Assembly: GCA_013178255.1 (NCBI GenBank)
Contig: JABLWY010000001.1
Span: 428,503 to 492,502 of the forward strand
Origin: Coprothermobacteraceae bacterium
GTDB lineage: Bacteria > Coprothermobacterota > Coprothermobacteria > Coprothermobacterales > Coprothermobacteraceae
Direction: 5' to 3'
Length of the DNA stretch: 64,000 nt
Each line of letters starts with the position of its first letter. The stretch's first letter is position 1. The notes beneath the pieces are model-generated. The model was not told the origin of the DNA, made no database searches, and saw nothing but the letters and a program-made list of their open reading frames with translations. Below are positions 8,772 to 16,286 of the stretch, in pieces. Both the position numbers and the translations under genes were made by a program.

Positions 8772-9220
8772 CAACTGCTCCTGCGTGCTAGGGTTCGTGC
8801 TACACCGCAAACCTTCTCTGCCCAGTTGGGATCTGATGCCCACAGTTTCCCCATGGCCTTTATGGTTCCACCTCTGTAGTACACTGCGCCTGGCGTCGCA
8901 TAGAAGTCCCCTATGTACTTCGCCACGATGAGAATGCATTGTTCGTACGTCCTAAACACGGCCGCCCCCGACGGGTTCCTGTCGTAAGCTCTGAAACCGA
9001 ACAGATTCTTGGTTCTCTTGGACAGAGCTGATTTGCCCCAAGCGCTTTCCAGCACGGCCATGGAAGCAAGCATCAGGGCATTAACTCCAAAAGTCTTCTC
9101 TGCTGCCACGAAGCTCGGTGCGAGCCTCTCTAAGGGCGTATTCCTGAGCGCTTTCCCTAGTTGCCGCCAATTAACCCCACTGGTGGAGAGTATCTTTGTA
9201 TCAAGTGTCAATTCCCACAT
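8771..9220 (-). CDS. Glucosaminidase-domain protein (GH73-like, endolysin-like)
   Basis: A 149-residue peptidoglycan hydrolase candidate of the mannosyl-glycoprotein endo-beta-N-acetylglucosaminidase family. The core shows ASMAVLESAWGKSALSKRTKN-LFG with the presumed catalytic Glu in LESAWG (about residue 59), then an aromatic-rich YIGDFYATPGAVYY segment and a helical C-terminus. There is no signal peptide or cell-wall-binding repeat, as in phage lysins. It is last in a four-gene cassette (DUF1659, DUF2922, YvrJ, this gene), and its start overlaps yvrJ by 20 bp. A ribosome site GTGAGG precedes the ATG. Lytic activity is inferred from the family. Confidence 0.85.
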   Translation of the reverse strand: MWELTLDTKILSTSGVNWRQLGKALRNTPLERLAPSFVAAEKTFGVNALMLASMAVLESAWGKSALSKRTKNLFGFRAYDRNPSGAAVFRTYEQCILIVAKYIGDFYATPGAVYYRGGTIKAMGKLWASDPNWAEKVCGVARTLARRSS

Positions 9221-9374
9221 TGGTCCTCACCGCCTCTTTCAGCAGAGCGATTTCAGTGGATAAGTCCTTAATCGCCAGCAGTAGCGCTGCGAGGGTCTTG
9301 TTCATCTCCACTATGAAATAAGCCGCGATTGCTATGGGGAACCCCAAGCTTCCTATAAGCTGCCCTATGTCCAT
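9201..9374 (-). CDS. YvrJ-like small membrane protein
   Basis: A 57-residue ORF with one membrane helix (IGSLGFPIAIAAYFIVEM, about 7-24) followed by a charged amphipathic tail. The GxxGFPIAIAAYF core is characteristic of the YvrJ family, small phage- or element-associated proteins. GGGAG sits 8 bp before the ATG. It lies between the DUF2922 gene and the glucosaminidase, overlapping the latter by 20 bp. Size, topology and position next to a lysin make a holin-like role plausible, but this is inference. Confidence 0.82.
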   Translation of the reverse strand: MDIGQLIGSLGFPIAIAAYFIVEMNKTLAALLLAIKDLSTEIALLKEAVRTNVGIDT

Positions 9375-9398
9375 ACGATCACTCCCTTCTTAGAACAG

Positions 9399-9418
9399 GG
9401 GAGGGCTGTAGCCCTCCC
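9399..9418 (-). promoter_or_regulatory. Intercistronic hairpin between the DUF2922 gene and yvrJ
   Basis: The near-perfect palindrome GGGAGGGCT/AGCCCTCCC lies just downstream of the DUF2922 stop on the minus strand. There is no T-tract, so it is more likely an mRNA-stabilising or attenuating stem than a full terminator. Confidence 0.5.
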
Positions 9419-9425
9419 TCAGCTG

Positions 9426-9641
9426 CTAGGGGATCATGTCTGTGGCGTTGCGTTCGACATATTGAGCATCCACTAGCTCGATTGGTCGCCCTAGTTTGGC
9501 ACTAAGCAGCACACCCGAAGCTGCGATAGCTGCCCCAGCCGTCTCGATTTGCTGCGTGGTCAGGTCCTGCACTGGGTCAGGTATCCTAACTACCATGGTC
9601 TTTCCTGCATCCGTCCTAAAACTCAGATTCAGAGTCAACAT
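9426..9641 (-). CDS. DUF2922 family protein
   Basis: A 71-residue protein matching the DUF2922 pattern: LNLSFRTDAGKTMVVRIPDPVQDLT near the N-terminus, an alanine-rich middle (ETAGAAIAASGVLL) and a C-terminal VDAQYVERNATDMI. The function is unknown. In Firmicutes the family commonly sits beside a DUF1659 gene and a YvrJ gene, exactly as here. It starts 15 bp after the DUF1659 stop with AAGGAGGTGT just upstream. Confidence 0.88.
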   Translation of the reverse strand: MLTLNLSFRTDAGKTMVVRIPDPVQDLTTQQIETAGAAIAASGVLLSAKLGRPIELVDAQYVERNATDMIP

Positions 9642-9655
9642 ACCTTACACCTCCT

Positions 9656-9850
9656 TTAGGGTTGTACGTTGCTTACCACCATGAGCTGCACGTTCTGTGT
9701 AACCCTAGTGGTCAGGCTTCCTAGAGCATCGGCCAAAGCCAAGATGCTTGCCTCCGAAGCCGTGCTGTCGATGTTGTTGAGGGACCACAACCTCTTGTTG
9801 CCCTCGACGTCTTCCCAAACGATCCTCAAGACTCTCTTCACTTCTTGCAT
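9656..9850 (-). CDS. DUF1659 family protein
   Basis: A 64-residue protein with the DUF1659 layout: basic N-terminus, RIVWEDVEGNKRLWSLNNID, a helical ASEASILALADALGSLTTR and a beta-strand end. It is first in the minus-strand cassette DUF1659-DUF2922-YvrJ-glucosaminidase, with AGGAGGTG 9 bp before the ATG. The promoter region contains palindromes that face the XRE gene. The function is unknown; the association with a lysin and YvrJ suggests a domesticated phage or extracellular-contraction-type remnant. Confidence 0.85.
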   Translation of the reverse strand: MQEVKRVLRIVWEDVEGNKRLWSLNNIDSTASEASILALADALGSLTTRVTQNVQLMVVSNVQP

Positions 9851-9873
9851 AGGTTTTTCACCTCCTAAGCCAT

Positions 9874-9905
9874 AGTATAGGTATACTAATGTATGCTATC
9901 CTATA
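9874..9905. promoter_or_regulatory. Palindromic operator-like region between the cassette and the XRE gene
   Basis: AGTATA-GG-TATACT (9874-9887) is an inverted repeat, and TATAGG (9876-9881) is mirrored by CCTATA at 9900-9905. The region lies in the divergent gap between the DUF1659 gene and the XRE gene, so it is a natural operator candidate for that regulator. TATACT on the minus strand could also serve as a -10 box. Confidence 0.5.
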
Positions 9906-9966
9906 GACACCAGACAAAGCCCTGTTCTGTCACTTATTGGCTAAAAGCAGAAGGGAGATAGTTTTA

Positions 9967-10167
9967 ATGAGGGTTGATTCCAAGAAGCTGAAACTGCTGA
10001 GCCTTGAGAAGGGTCTCAGCCTTTACCGCCTAGCCCTTGAGGCTGGCATAGATCCGAGCCACCTTTACCGCATTCTAAGTGGCACGAGAGGAGCAGGGGC
10101 GAGTACCCTGTTCAAGCTTTCCAAAGTCCTAGGGTGCTCGCCCCTCGATTTAGCGAAGGATATCTAG
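9967..10167 (+). CDS. Small XRE/Cro-type HTH regulator
   Basis: A 66-residue protein that is almost entirely one helix-turn-helix domain: LLSLEKGLSLYRLALEAG (helices 1-2), IDPSHLYRILSGTR (recognition helix) and STLFKLSKVLGCSPLDLAKDI. I chose the ATG at 9967, which has AGGGAG about 9 bp upstream; a TTG at 9937 would extend it by ten residues. It is divergent from the phage-like cassette and probably regulates it and itself through the palindromes at 9874-9905. Its stop overlaps the convergent carboxyltransferase stop. Confidence 0.88.
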   Translation: MRVDSKKLKLLSLEKGLSLYRLALEAGIDPSHLYRILSGTRGAGASTLFKLSKVLGCSPLDLAKDI

Positions 10168-11600
10168 TCTAACCGCACCTTGTATGTGTTGCCTTCTACT
10201 TCCACTTCGAATTGCTTCTTCTTAAGCGGCAAGTCTTTGGAAGTAAATTCAGGTCTTATCTCACCTTTGAAGAACCTGACAGCCACATCAGGGAAGATGG
10301 TGTAGGTGAGCACGTCTTCTTCCTTCTTTATCAACCCCATGGACTTCAGTTCCTCGCGGCGCTTCTCAAGTTCAGGCTCTAGCAGGTCTGCAGGGCGCAC
10401 AGTTATGATCTCGTCCTTCCAACTAGGCCCAAAGACCTTCTCTAGTACCTCTTCATCGATGGGGGCAGGGGGCTTTCCGTACATACCGCGCAGGTAATCT
10501 TTGGTCTCTTTCTGCACCAGCTTGTAGCGCTCGCCGCTTAGTACGTTTGCCACAGCTTGGCTGCCTACAATCTGGCTGAGCGGTGTTACTAAGGGCGGGT
10601 AGCCAAACTCCTTCCACACCACAGGTACTTCCTTGAGTATGGCCGGCAGTTTGTCCAGTGCGTTCATGCTCTTGAGCTGGGAAAGCATGTTGCTCATCAT
10701 GCCGCCTGGAATCTTGTATTCGAGGACCCCGGGGTCTGGCCTCAATATGGTCTCTTCGTGGAGGTGCCTGTACTTGTTCCACACCAACACCAGTTTTTCT
10801 CTGATCCTCATCAGGAGCTCAAAATCGTAGCCCGTGTCCCAAGGCGTTCCTTGTAGGGCTGCCACCACAGACTCAGTAGGGGGCTGGGAAACGCCGTTGG
10901 AGAACGGAGACATAGCTGTATCAAGGATGTCCACACCTGCGTGCACCGCTTCCATGTAAGCCATTTCTGTCATTCCGCTGGTGCAGTGAGAGTGCAGTTC
11001 TAGAGGCAAATCTATGCCTGCCTTCTTGACCCCAGCTACAATGTCTCTGGCTCGCTGCGGCGAGATAATGCCTGCCATGTCCTTTATAACCAGCGAGTCA
11101 CAGCCCATTTCAGCCAGTTTCTTGAAGTGTTCCACGTAGTATTCCACCGTGTGGACAGGGCTTTCCGTGTAAGACAGGGCTCCCTGCACGTGCCCACCAT
11201 ACTTCTTCACGGCCTTTATGGGTACTTCCAAATTCCTCAAGTCGTTCAAAGCATCAAAGATGCGGAAATTGTCTACCCCGTTCTTTTTTGCCAGCCTTAC
11301 GAACTCCGTAACCACGTCATCGGGGAAATTCCTGTAAGCCACTAGGTTCATGCCCCTCAGCAGCATCTGCATTGGGGTCTTCTTAAATCGTTCTTTTAGC
11401 TTCTGCAAGCGCTCCCAAGGGTCCTCCGCCAAATACCTCATGGCAGCGTCAAAAGTTGCGCCGCCCCATACCTCTACCGAGAAGAAACCTACTTCGTCCA
11501 TCAATGGGGCGACCTCCAACATGTCTTCCGTGCGCAGCCTTGTAGCCAATAGGGATTGGTGAGCGTCGCGAAGCGTTTGGTCGTGCAGCTTTATACCCAT
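10164..11600 (-). CDS. Carboxyltransferase subunit (pyruvate carboxylase B / oxaloacetate decarboxylase alpha type)
   Basis: A 478-residue biotin-dependent carboxyltransferase. The TIM-barrel starts with LHDQTLRDAHQSLLATR and contains the metal/substrate motifs FRIFDALNDLRN, the biotin-accepting Lys in SLVIKDMAGI, ELHSHCTSGM and DTAMSPFSNGVSQPPTE. A conserved PYC_OADA domain follows. The protein ends at EVEVEGNTYKVRLD, where a Pro/Ala linker and biotinyl domain (AMKM) would begin, so biotin must come on a separate carrier protein, as in split PycA/PycB or 5S transcarboxylase systems. No partner subunit is in the window. AGGAGGT precedes the ATG. Confidence 0.9.
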   Translation of the reverse strand: MGIKLHDQTLRDAHQSLLATRLRTEDMLEVAPLMDEVGFFSVEVWGGATFDAAMRYLAEDPWERLQKLKERFKKTPMQMLLRGMNLVAYRNFPDDVVTEFVRLAKKNGVDNFRIFDALNDLRNLEVPIKAVKKYGGHVQGALSYTESPVHTVEYYVEHFKKLAEMGCDSLVIKDMAGIISPQRARDIVAGVKKAGIDLPLELHSHCTSGMTEMAYMEAVHAGVDILDTAMSPFSNGVSQPPTESVVAALQGTPWDTGYDFELLMRIREKLVLVWNKYRHLHEETILRPDPGVLEYKIPGGMMSNMLSQLKSMNALDKLPAILKEVPVVWKEFGYPPLVTPLSQIVGSQAVANVLSGERYKLVQKETKDYLRGMYGKPPAPIDEEVLEKVFGPSWKDEIITVRPADLLEPELEKRREELKSMGLIKKEEDVLTYTIFPDVAVRFFKGEIRPEFTSKDLPLKKKQFEVEVEGNTYKVRLD

Positions 11601-11733
11601 ATGGTTTACCTCCTAGTTGTGCCCACGCTTTCCAACACTAAGCGCATAGGGCACTGCTTCTTCCCACAACTTAATTTTACCAACGCCTTTCTTAATACTT
11701 GCGCCGATTACGGGGTATTAAAATACTTCGGGT

Positions 11734-12261
11734 ATGAAGAACATAACGTTGGCAGCAGTAACGCTTCTCATGATATTGGGAACGCCTTTTAGTTGGGCAG
11801 GGGCTCAGATTGACAGGGCAGCATTGGCTCGGTTTAACAGCGACGTGCCGGCCAAAGTAACGGTGAGCGTGGATGTGGAGAAGCTGCAAAAGGCCAATTA
11901 CCCTGGCTTTGAGGCCTTAGCTTTAAGGTACATGTACCTAAAAGGCGACAAAACGGTTTTCTGGAATGCGTGCCAAGGAGGTGCCGCCGACTCTGTATTT
12001 GTCAGTGTCAGGCTCTACTGCTACGATGTGGCTTGGGACTTCGATCGCAGCACAGCCATCCAGATGGGTTCCAAGGAAAGGTTCTATTACTACGACCTGT
12101 ATGTCTACGAGAAAGACCCCAGGGAACACCTTACTCGTGTCATGCTTACCGCGTGGCGCAACGGCCTTGCTATGAAGCAAGCCTTCGAACTGGCAAGGGC
12201 GCTCAACCTAAACGATGTGGCGAGCCTTTACGGCCGAGCTTCGCAAAACGCTGCCCACTAA
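11734..12261 (+). CDS. Exported protein of unknown function
   Basis: A 175-residue protein with a clear signal peptide (MKNITLAAVTLLMILGTPFSWA, cleavage near residue 24). I do not recognise the mature part. It is rich in aromatic residues (DVAWDFDRSTAIQ, ERFYYYDLYVYEKDP), has two cysteines that could pair (NACQGG and LYCYD) and ends in a helical segment (AFELARALNLNDVASLYG). No strong ribosome site is seen; TAAAAT lies 9 bp before the ATG. It overlaps the following O-antigen-ligase-like gene by 47 bp. Confidence 0.68.
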   Translation: MKNITLAAVTLLMILGTPFSWAGAQIDRAALARFNSDVPAKVTVSVDVEKLQKANYPGFEALALRYMYLKGDKTVFWNACQGGAADSVFVSVRLYCYDVAWDFDRSTAIQMGSKERFYYYDLYVYEKDPREHLTRVMLTAWRNGLAMKQAFELARALNLNDVASLYGRASQNAAH

Positions 12262-13102
12262 GTGGGAAGCGCTATTCATCGCATTCGTAGCTGCTTATAA
12301 CGTCTACTTCTCTCTTAATCCGTGGCGCAGTTTGGTATTTTGGTTGGCTGTGCCCTTGGCGTTTTCACTAATCGTTTTGCTCATCGTTGTTCTGCCCGAA
12401 CGCGCGGATAAGACCAAGCTTGCATGGTTGACAGGCTTGATGCTGCTAGTTGCTTTGGCTTGGACTATTTGGCACAACCGCGGCGTTACAGTGGTTGGTT
12501 GGCGCACGTTCAGATTGACACTGCCTTTGGTAGTCAGCACTACAGCTGCGGCCATCTTCAGCTACCTGTTCCTGTACACCTATACTCAACACGCTTTTTG
12601 GGCTGAACTGTGGAGCTTGCTCGGTATCCTGCTTACACAGTCCCGAGGGCCCATATTGGGCTTAGCCATGGCAGTACTATACGGCGGCGTATCACCTTTG
12701 TGGTTTGTCCTGCTGATTGGGTTCCTCATCTATGCAGTGCCCTACACTATGCGTGAGTTTGTAGGCCCCTACGCTTTCTATACCCAGAGGTTCCACATTT
12801 GGAAGGCCGCATGGGATATGTTCGTCATGAGGCCTCTTAGCGGCGTAGGTTTAGGTGCTTTCCCTCAAGCCTTGGCAATCTACTCGCACCCTGTGTTGTA
12901 TGAATTCTTTCCATTCAACCATGCCCACAACATACTTCTGCACCTCTTGGCTGAAACAGGGCTTGGCGGTGTGTTGGTCTACGCTATCCTCCTGAAGAAC
13001 CTCATAAAGGCGTTTCCGCCCTCTAGCACCGCCAAGGGTAGGTTCCTCCGTTTGTCGCTTGTGGCGTACCTAGGCCGCAATATCTTTGATGTGACCCCTT
13101 AG
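12215..13102 (+). CDS. O-antigen ligase/polymerase-like membrane protein, apparently C-terminally short
   Basis: A 295-residue protein with about seven hydrophobic segments. The family hallmark is FNHAHNILLHLLAETGLGGVLVYA near residue 243, and the loop RFHIWKAAWDMFVMRPLSGVGLGAF precedes it, as in Wzy_C/O-antigen ligase proteins (usually about 400 residues). The chain stops right after LVAYLGRNIFDVTP, where family members continue into one or two more helices. The last 33 bp overlap the convergent riboflavin-transporter gene, so the 3' end may have been lost in a rearrangement. It starts inside the upstream gene without a clear ribosome site, so coupling is likely. Confidence 0.75.
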   Translation: MWRAFTAELRKTLPTKWEALFIAFVAAYNVYFSLNPWRSLVFWLAVPLAFSLIVLLIVVLPERADKTKLAWLTGLMLLVALAWTIWHNRGVTVVGWRTFRLTLPLVVSTTAAAIFSYLFLYTYTQHAFWAELWSLLGILLTQSRGPILGLAMAVLYGGVSPLWFVLLIGFLIYAVPYTMREFVGPYAFYTQRFHIWKAAWDMFVMRPLSGVGLGAFPQALAIYSHPVLYEFFPFNHAHNILLHLLAETGLGGVLVYAILLKNLIKAFPPSSTAKGRFLRLSLVAYLGRNIFDVTP

Positions 13103-13573
13103 GTACTTAAGCAGCAGTTCAGCAGCAAATATGTTCATATACGCCTGTATCAAGTTCACCGGTATTACGCCGACCACAATGTACGTGCCCATCATCTCTT
13201 TGGGTAAGTGCCACAGCACGGGCACCAAGTACCAGTTAAGCACGATCATACCTGCCGTCCTTATAAGCGGCACTGCCAGCCACTTGATTCTAGAGCGCCT
13301 CAGGTAGTAGTAGGGGACTAGGGTAAGCAAAATGGAGGCCACCTTGAAAATCATACCGACAGGGTTGGACCCGGACACGTAAGCCAGTGCTGTCCATACC
13401 GCAAGCCCCAGTAGGGAGTCTTGGAGGTTGAACATCCAGCTGCTTAGTAGCAGGAACGATTCGCCGAAGTCTAACTTGAGGAACTCATAATTGGGAACAG
13501 GATAGGAAAACTCCAGCTTGAAAAGAACAAACGCCAAGGCCACAAAAATCGCTAAATAAGTAACTCTTCTCAA
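13070..13573 (-). CDS. ribU: ECF transporter S component for riboflavin (RibU-like)
   Basis: A substrate-binding membrane subunit of about 167 residues that works with a shared ECF energising module encoded elsewhere. It has about five hydrophobic helices and the RibU-like pattern KLDFGESFLLLSSWMF, with PVPNYEFLKLDFGE near residue 30. The flavin assignment is strengthened by the FMN riboswitch directly upstream. I chose TTG at 13573 because AGGAGG lies 8 bp before it; a TTG at 13579 lies almost on top of that site. The ribosome site itself is locked in a small hairpin. Confidence 0.88.
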   Translation of the reverse strand: MRRVTYLAIFVALAFVLFKLEFSYPVPNYEFLKLDFGESFLLLSSWMFNLQDSLLGLAVWTALAYVSGSNPVGMIFKVASILLTLVPYYYLRRSRIKWLAVPLIRTAGMIVLNWYLVPVLWHLPKEMMGTYIVVGVIPVNLIQAYMNIFAAELLLKYLRGHIKDIAA

Positions 13574-13580
13574 CGTCAAT

Positions 13581-13602
13581 CCCTCCTTATTGCGGTGGAG
13601 GG
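13581..13602 (-). promoter_or_regulatory. Hairpin sequestering the ribU ribosome-binding site
   Basis: On the minus strand CCCTCC pairs with GGAGGG (6 bp, 10-nt loop ACCGCAATAA). GGAGGG is the Shine-Dalgarno sequence of ribU, so the structure would block initiation. This fits translational control by the FMN riboswitch, with CCCTCC as the switchable arm. Confidence 0.6.
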
Positions 13603-13612
13603 CCGCTATGCA

Positions 13613-13736
13613 TGCCCATCTCCCATCCGGACTTTAACCGTCGGTGCTGGAGTTTCACCAGCTCCACCCCGTTAGCGAACCGGGGGTTGCGGACTCTCAC
13701 CGCCGGTACCGGAATCACACCGGTCCTCGAGGGCCA
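13613..13736 (-). ncRNA. FMN riboswitch (RFN element)
   Basis: On the minus strand the conserved RFN blocks appear in order: GGACCGGTGTGATTCCGGT, ACCGGCGGTGAGAGTCCGC, GAGCTGGTGAAACTCCAGC, ACCGACGGTTAAAGTCCGGA and TGGGAGATGGGC. The segments GCCC near 13734 and GGGC near 13613 can close P1. It lies about 40 nt upstream of the ribU start, so FMN should repress the riboflavin transporter. Confidence 0.95.
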
Positions 13737-13763
13737 CCGCTTGATTCTAAAGAAAATTATAGG

Positions 13764-15551
13764 CTAACCCGCTCCGCCTCCGCTACCACCACCTCCACCA
13801 CCGCCGCCTCCACTGAAGCCTCCCCCAGAACCGGTGGAGACCGAGGTAGTGAAGCTAGACACTGTAGCTACGAAGCTATCCACCACACTCGTAATAGCGC
13901 CCAAGTTCTGGCCTTCGCCGACTGCCAGAGCATAGAACATGTGGCTACTAGCAAGTTCTGCTGAGGAAGGAGGATACTCCTTTACGAACTGCTTGAACTT
14001 GCGCAGCACCTTCTTAGCGAGCCCAAAGGTAGTGGCATATACCAAATACTGTTCCCATAAGGTCAGCGCTAGGGGTTCTGATTCTCTCATGTTTGTGAAG
14101 TCCCTGATGAACTTGCGCAGGCCATTCCAGTACTGATAAGCTTCTGCGCCAGTTTTGGAACGCCTTCTTAGCGCATATATCCCGCCCACAGCCAGCAGTA
14201 TTATCCCCAGGATATAGGGCACCACCATGGGCTCTAGGTTCCAGCGTACCGAAGCTATAATTCCACCCATCAAGACTATGAAGGACAACACCAAATACGC
14301 TACCACCGCACCTGGCATGGGTTCGAAGTACCCCAGTTTCTTTGCCTCTTCGCCTACCTGCCTTTGGAACTCCTGAAAAGCCGAAGCAGCCGCTTTGGCG
14401 TACCGCTTGTTGAAGCGTTCCACATCTTTAAGGCTAACCTTGTCTCCCTCGCCTATACCCATGTATGCCGGGATCTCTTCCGTTATTAGCCTGTATACCA
14501 GGGCCTCGTGGGTGAGTAGGCTGCTCTCCTTCTTCTCAGTGGGCGACAAATAAGCGTTTTTGCCTTCCACGTCAAGCCTGAGATAGCCTTTCCTCACTAA
14601 GTTCAGTAGTGTAGCCGCAAAGTCCTCTCCTGTAACCGAGCCAAACCTCATCAAGAACCCCACGTAAGCAGGAGGTACATCGGCGTCTATGTCCCTGGTG
14701 TAGTCTACTCTCTGTTGTGGCACGTACTCCACGCCGTATTTCCTGTACATATACAGCCAGCCTGCAAAGACCATCAGTAGGGCTGCCACTAGGCCTATGA
14801 GGGCGATGCGCTGCTGCCTCAGCTGTCGTTCTGTTTGCTCTGCCCATGCGCGCTCCTCAGCTAGAATGGCTTCCTTCATCTGTGTTGGAGTCACGGGCGC
14901 CAAACTCACCGCCCACGAAGGGAACACCACCCGCGCCTCTACGTATGTGCGCGCCGGCACGTTCCTAACAGTGTAGTACGCAGCTGTAGCCGATCTAGTT
15001 ACTATGCCCTGTAGCGGCCCGTGTCCAAATACATACAAGTCCTGTTCAGGTACCGCTTTGGGAAGCGCAATGGTCGCCGTAAGAAAGCCAGTGGGCTTGT
15101 CCCAGCCAGTGCCTATGAGCTTCCAGTAGAAGTCGGCCACATCCGTGTATACGTTCATGCCGCCTTTCACGGTGTACTTGAAAGTGAATGTCTTGATAGT
15201 ATCCGATGCGCTGTAGAAGAACTTGCATAGGTACGAATTGTCCGTTTCGATGAAGGTAAAGGTGCCAGGCTGATAGGCTTCCGAATCTGTCTTTTGGTAA
15301 GTTCCCTTTTCGTCAGCAACGCTAAAACCTTGCAAAGCTTTGAACCCCTTCTTGGGCAGTTCGTAGGTGGCCCACGTGAAGCTGCCGTCGAACTTATAGG
15401 TGCGCTTTTCTGTTACTGTAAAGCTACCGTCTTCGTGGATTTGGACAAAGATTTCAACCTTGGGAAAGGTATAATCCTTGGCCATAAGCGGCGTTGATGT
15501 CGCAGATGCCACAACAAGAAGCACGACTAAGGCTAACAGGACCTTCTTCAA
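13764..15551 (-). CDS. DUF2207 membrane protein with Gly-rich C-terminus
   Basis: A protein of about 595 residues. A signal peptide (LLALVVLLVVASATSTPLMA) is followed by a beta-rich extracytoplasmic DUF2207 domain (VEIFVQIHEDGSFTVTEKRTYKFDG...), a helix near 250 (IALIGLVAALLMVFAGWLYMY), a cytosolic part, two helices near 415-455 and a tail of almost pure Gly/Ser. The family's function is unknown; it often travels with LemA. Start choice: TTG at 15551 has GAGAGGAG 8 bp upstream, whereas GTG codons at 15560 and 15572 overlap or precede that site. It lies downstream of ribU's riboswitch on the same strand but is transcribed towards it from its own promoter. Confidence 0.85.
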   Translation of the reverse strand: MKKVLLALVVLLVVASATSTPLMAKDYTFPKVEIFVQIHEDGSFTVTEKRTYKFDGSFTWATYELPKKGFKALQGFSVADEKGTYQKTDSEAYQPGTFTFIETDNSYLCKFFYSASDTIKTFTFKYTVKGGMNVYTDVADFYWKLIGTGWDKPTGFLTATIALPKAVPEQDLYVFGHGPLQGIVTRSATAAYYTVRNVPARTYVEARVVFPSWAVSLAPVTPTQMKEAILAEERAWAEQTERQLRQQRIALIGLVAALLMVFAGWLYMYRKYGVEYVPQQRVDYTRDIDADVPPAYVGFLMRFGSVTGEDFAATLLNLVRKGYLRLDVEGKNAYLSPTEKKESSLLTHEALVYRLITEEIPAYMGIGEGDKVSLKDVERFNKRYAKAAASAFQEFQRQVGEEAKKLGYFEPMPGAVVAYLVLSFIVLMGGIIASVRWNLEPMVVPYILGIILLAVGGIYALRRRSKTGAEAYQYWNGLRKFIRDFTNMRESEPLALTLWEQYLVYATTFGLAKKVLRKFKQFVKEYPPSSAELASSHMFYALAVGEGQNLGAITSVVDSFVATVSSFTTSVSTGSGGGFSGGGGGGGGGSGGGAG

Positions 15552-15623
15552 GGCATTCACTCCTCTCTGCACTCATTGTAAGCCCTGTCCCGAGCTTGCG
15601 TCATATCTATGCACGTTGTTTGT

Positions 15624-15629
15624 TAGAAT
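15624..15629 (+). promoter_or_regulatory. -10-like hexamer 6 nt before the trmN6-like ATG
   Basis: TAGAAT is followed by GAACCC and the ATG at 15636. There is no Shine-Dalgarno sequence. Transcription starting about 7 nt after the hexamer would begin at the start codon, giving a leaderless mRNA. Confidence 0.45.
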
Positions 15630-15635
15630 GAACCC

Positions 15636-16262
15636 ATGGAGGCCTTCACAGTGGAGCCCACTTTTCACCGTGGGTTGTGGGTGGTGCAGCCTATGCGAGG
15701 CTACCGTTTCAGTGTAGATTCCGTTATCTTGCCCCATGTGATTGAAGGCCACTTCGTGCGTGTGGTGGAGCTCGGGGCAGGCTGCGGGATCATGGCTCTT
15801 CAACTCTTTGCTCACGAGAGGGCCCTCCAGTTCTACTTGGTGGAGAACGACAAGGTCCACTTTGAGGCTTTGGAGATGACCATTGCCGTAAACGAACTTC
15901 AACCTTGGTTCTACCCAATCTTTGGTGACGTAGCAGAAATGCGTATTGATGCGGATCTGGTCTATTTCAACCCTCCTTTTGGGCGCGGCAGGCCAGGTAA
16001 AGGTGGGCCCATTGCACCTTTCTTGAGGTTTCTCGAGAGAAACAAGTATGCCGAGGTCGCCTACGTGGTGCCGCCAGAACTAGACGTCATACTGTCCGAA
16101 TTCTTGGTAGGGCGTATGCACCTCAAAAAAGAGGTGCAGGTCTGGTACAAGCGGGGCACGCGCATAATCAAGCAATGGTCTAAGGAGAAGGCTGCCCCTA
16201 AACGCGCCATCGTTGAGGTGCCTTCCGACCAAGTAGAGCAGATGTACTGGGATTGCCCCTGA
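15636..16262 (+). CDS. Class I SAM-dependent N6-adenine methyltransferase, TrmN6-like
   Basis: A 208-residue methyltransferase. The N-terminal GYRFSVDSVILPHV is typical of tRNA1(Val) adenine-37 N6-methyltransferases. SAM motif I is VVELGAGCGIMALQLF (about residue 48) and the catalytic N-P-P-F motif is YFNPPFGRGRPGKGG (about 112). The target is probably tRNA, though the family also contains protein and rRNA methyltransferases. No ribosome site is seen; a TAGAAT hexamer lies 6 nt before the ATG. plsY follows 24 bp after its stop. Confidence 0.85.
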   Translation: MEAFTVEPTFHRGLWVVQPMRGYRFSVDSVILPHVIEGHFVRVVELGAGCGIMALQLFAHERALQFYLVENDKVHFEALEMTIAVNELQPWFYPIFGDVAEMRIDADLVYFNPPFGRGRPGKGGPIAPFLRFLERNKYAEVAYVVPPELDVILSEFLVGRMHLKKEVQVWYKRGTRIIKQWSKEKAAPKRAIVEVPSDQVEQMYWDCP

Positions 16263-16286
16263 CGGTTGCTGCTAAAATAGACTTTG

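Noticed and set aside
13764-13830. Simple-sequence repeat encoding the Gly-rich tail, considered as a CRISPR-like or slippage element
   Set aside because: It is the normal low-complexity C-terminus of DUF2207-family proteins. No CRISPR repeat-spacer pattern occurs anywhere in the window.
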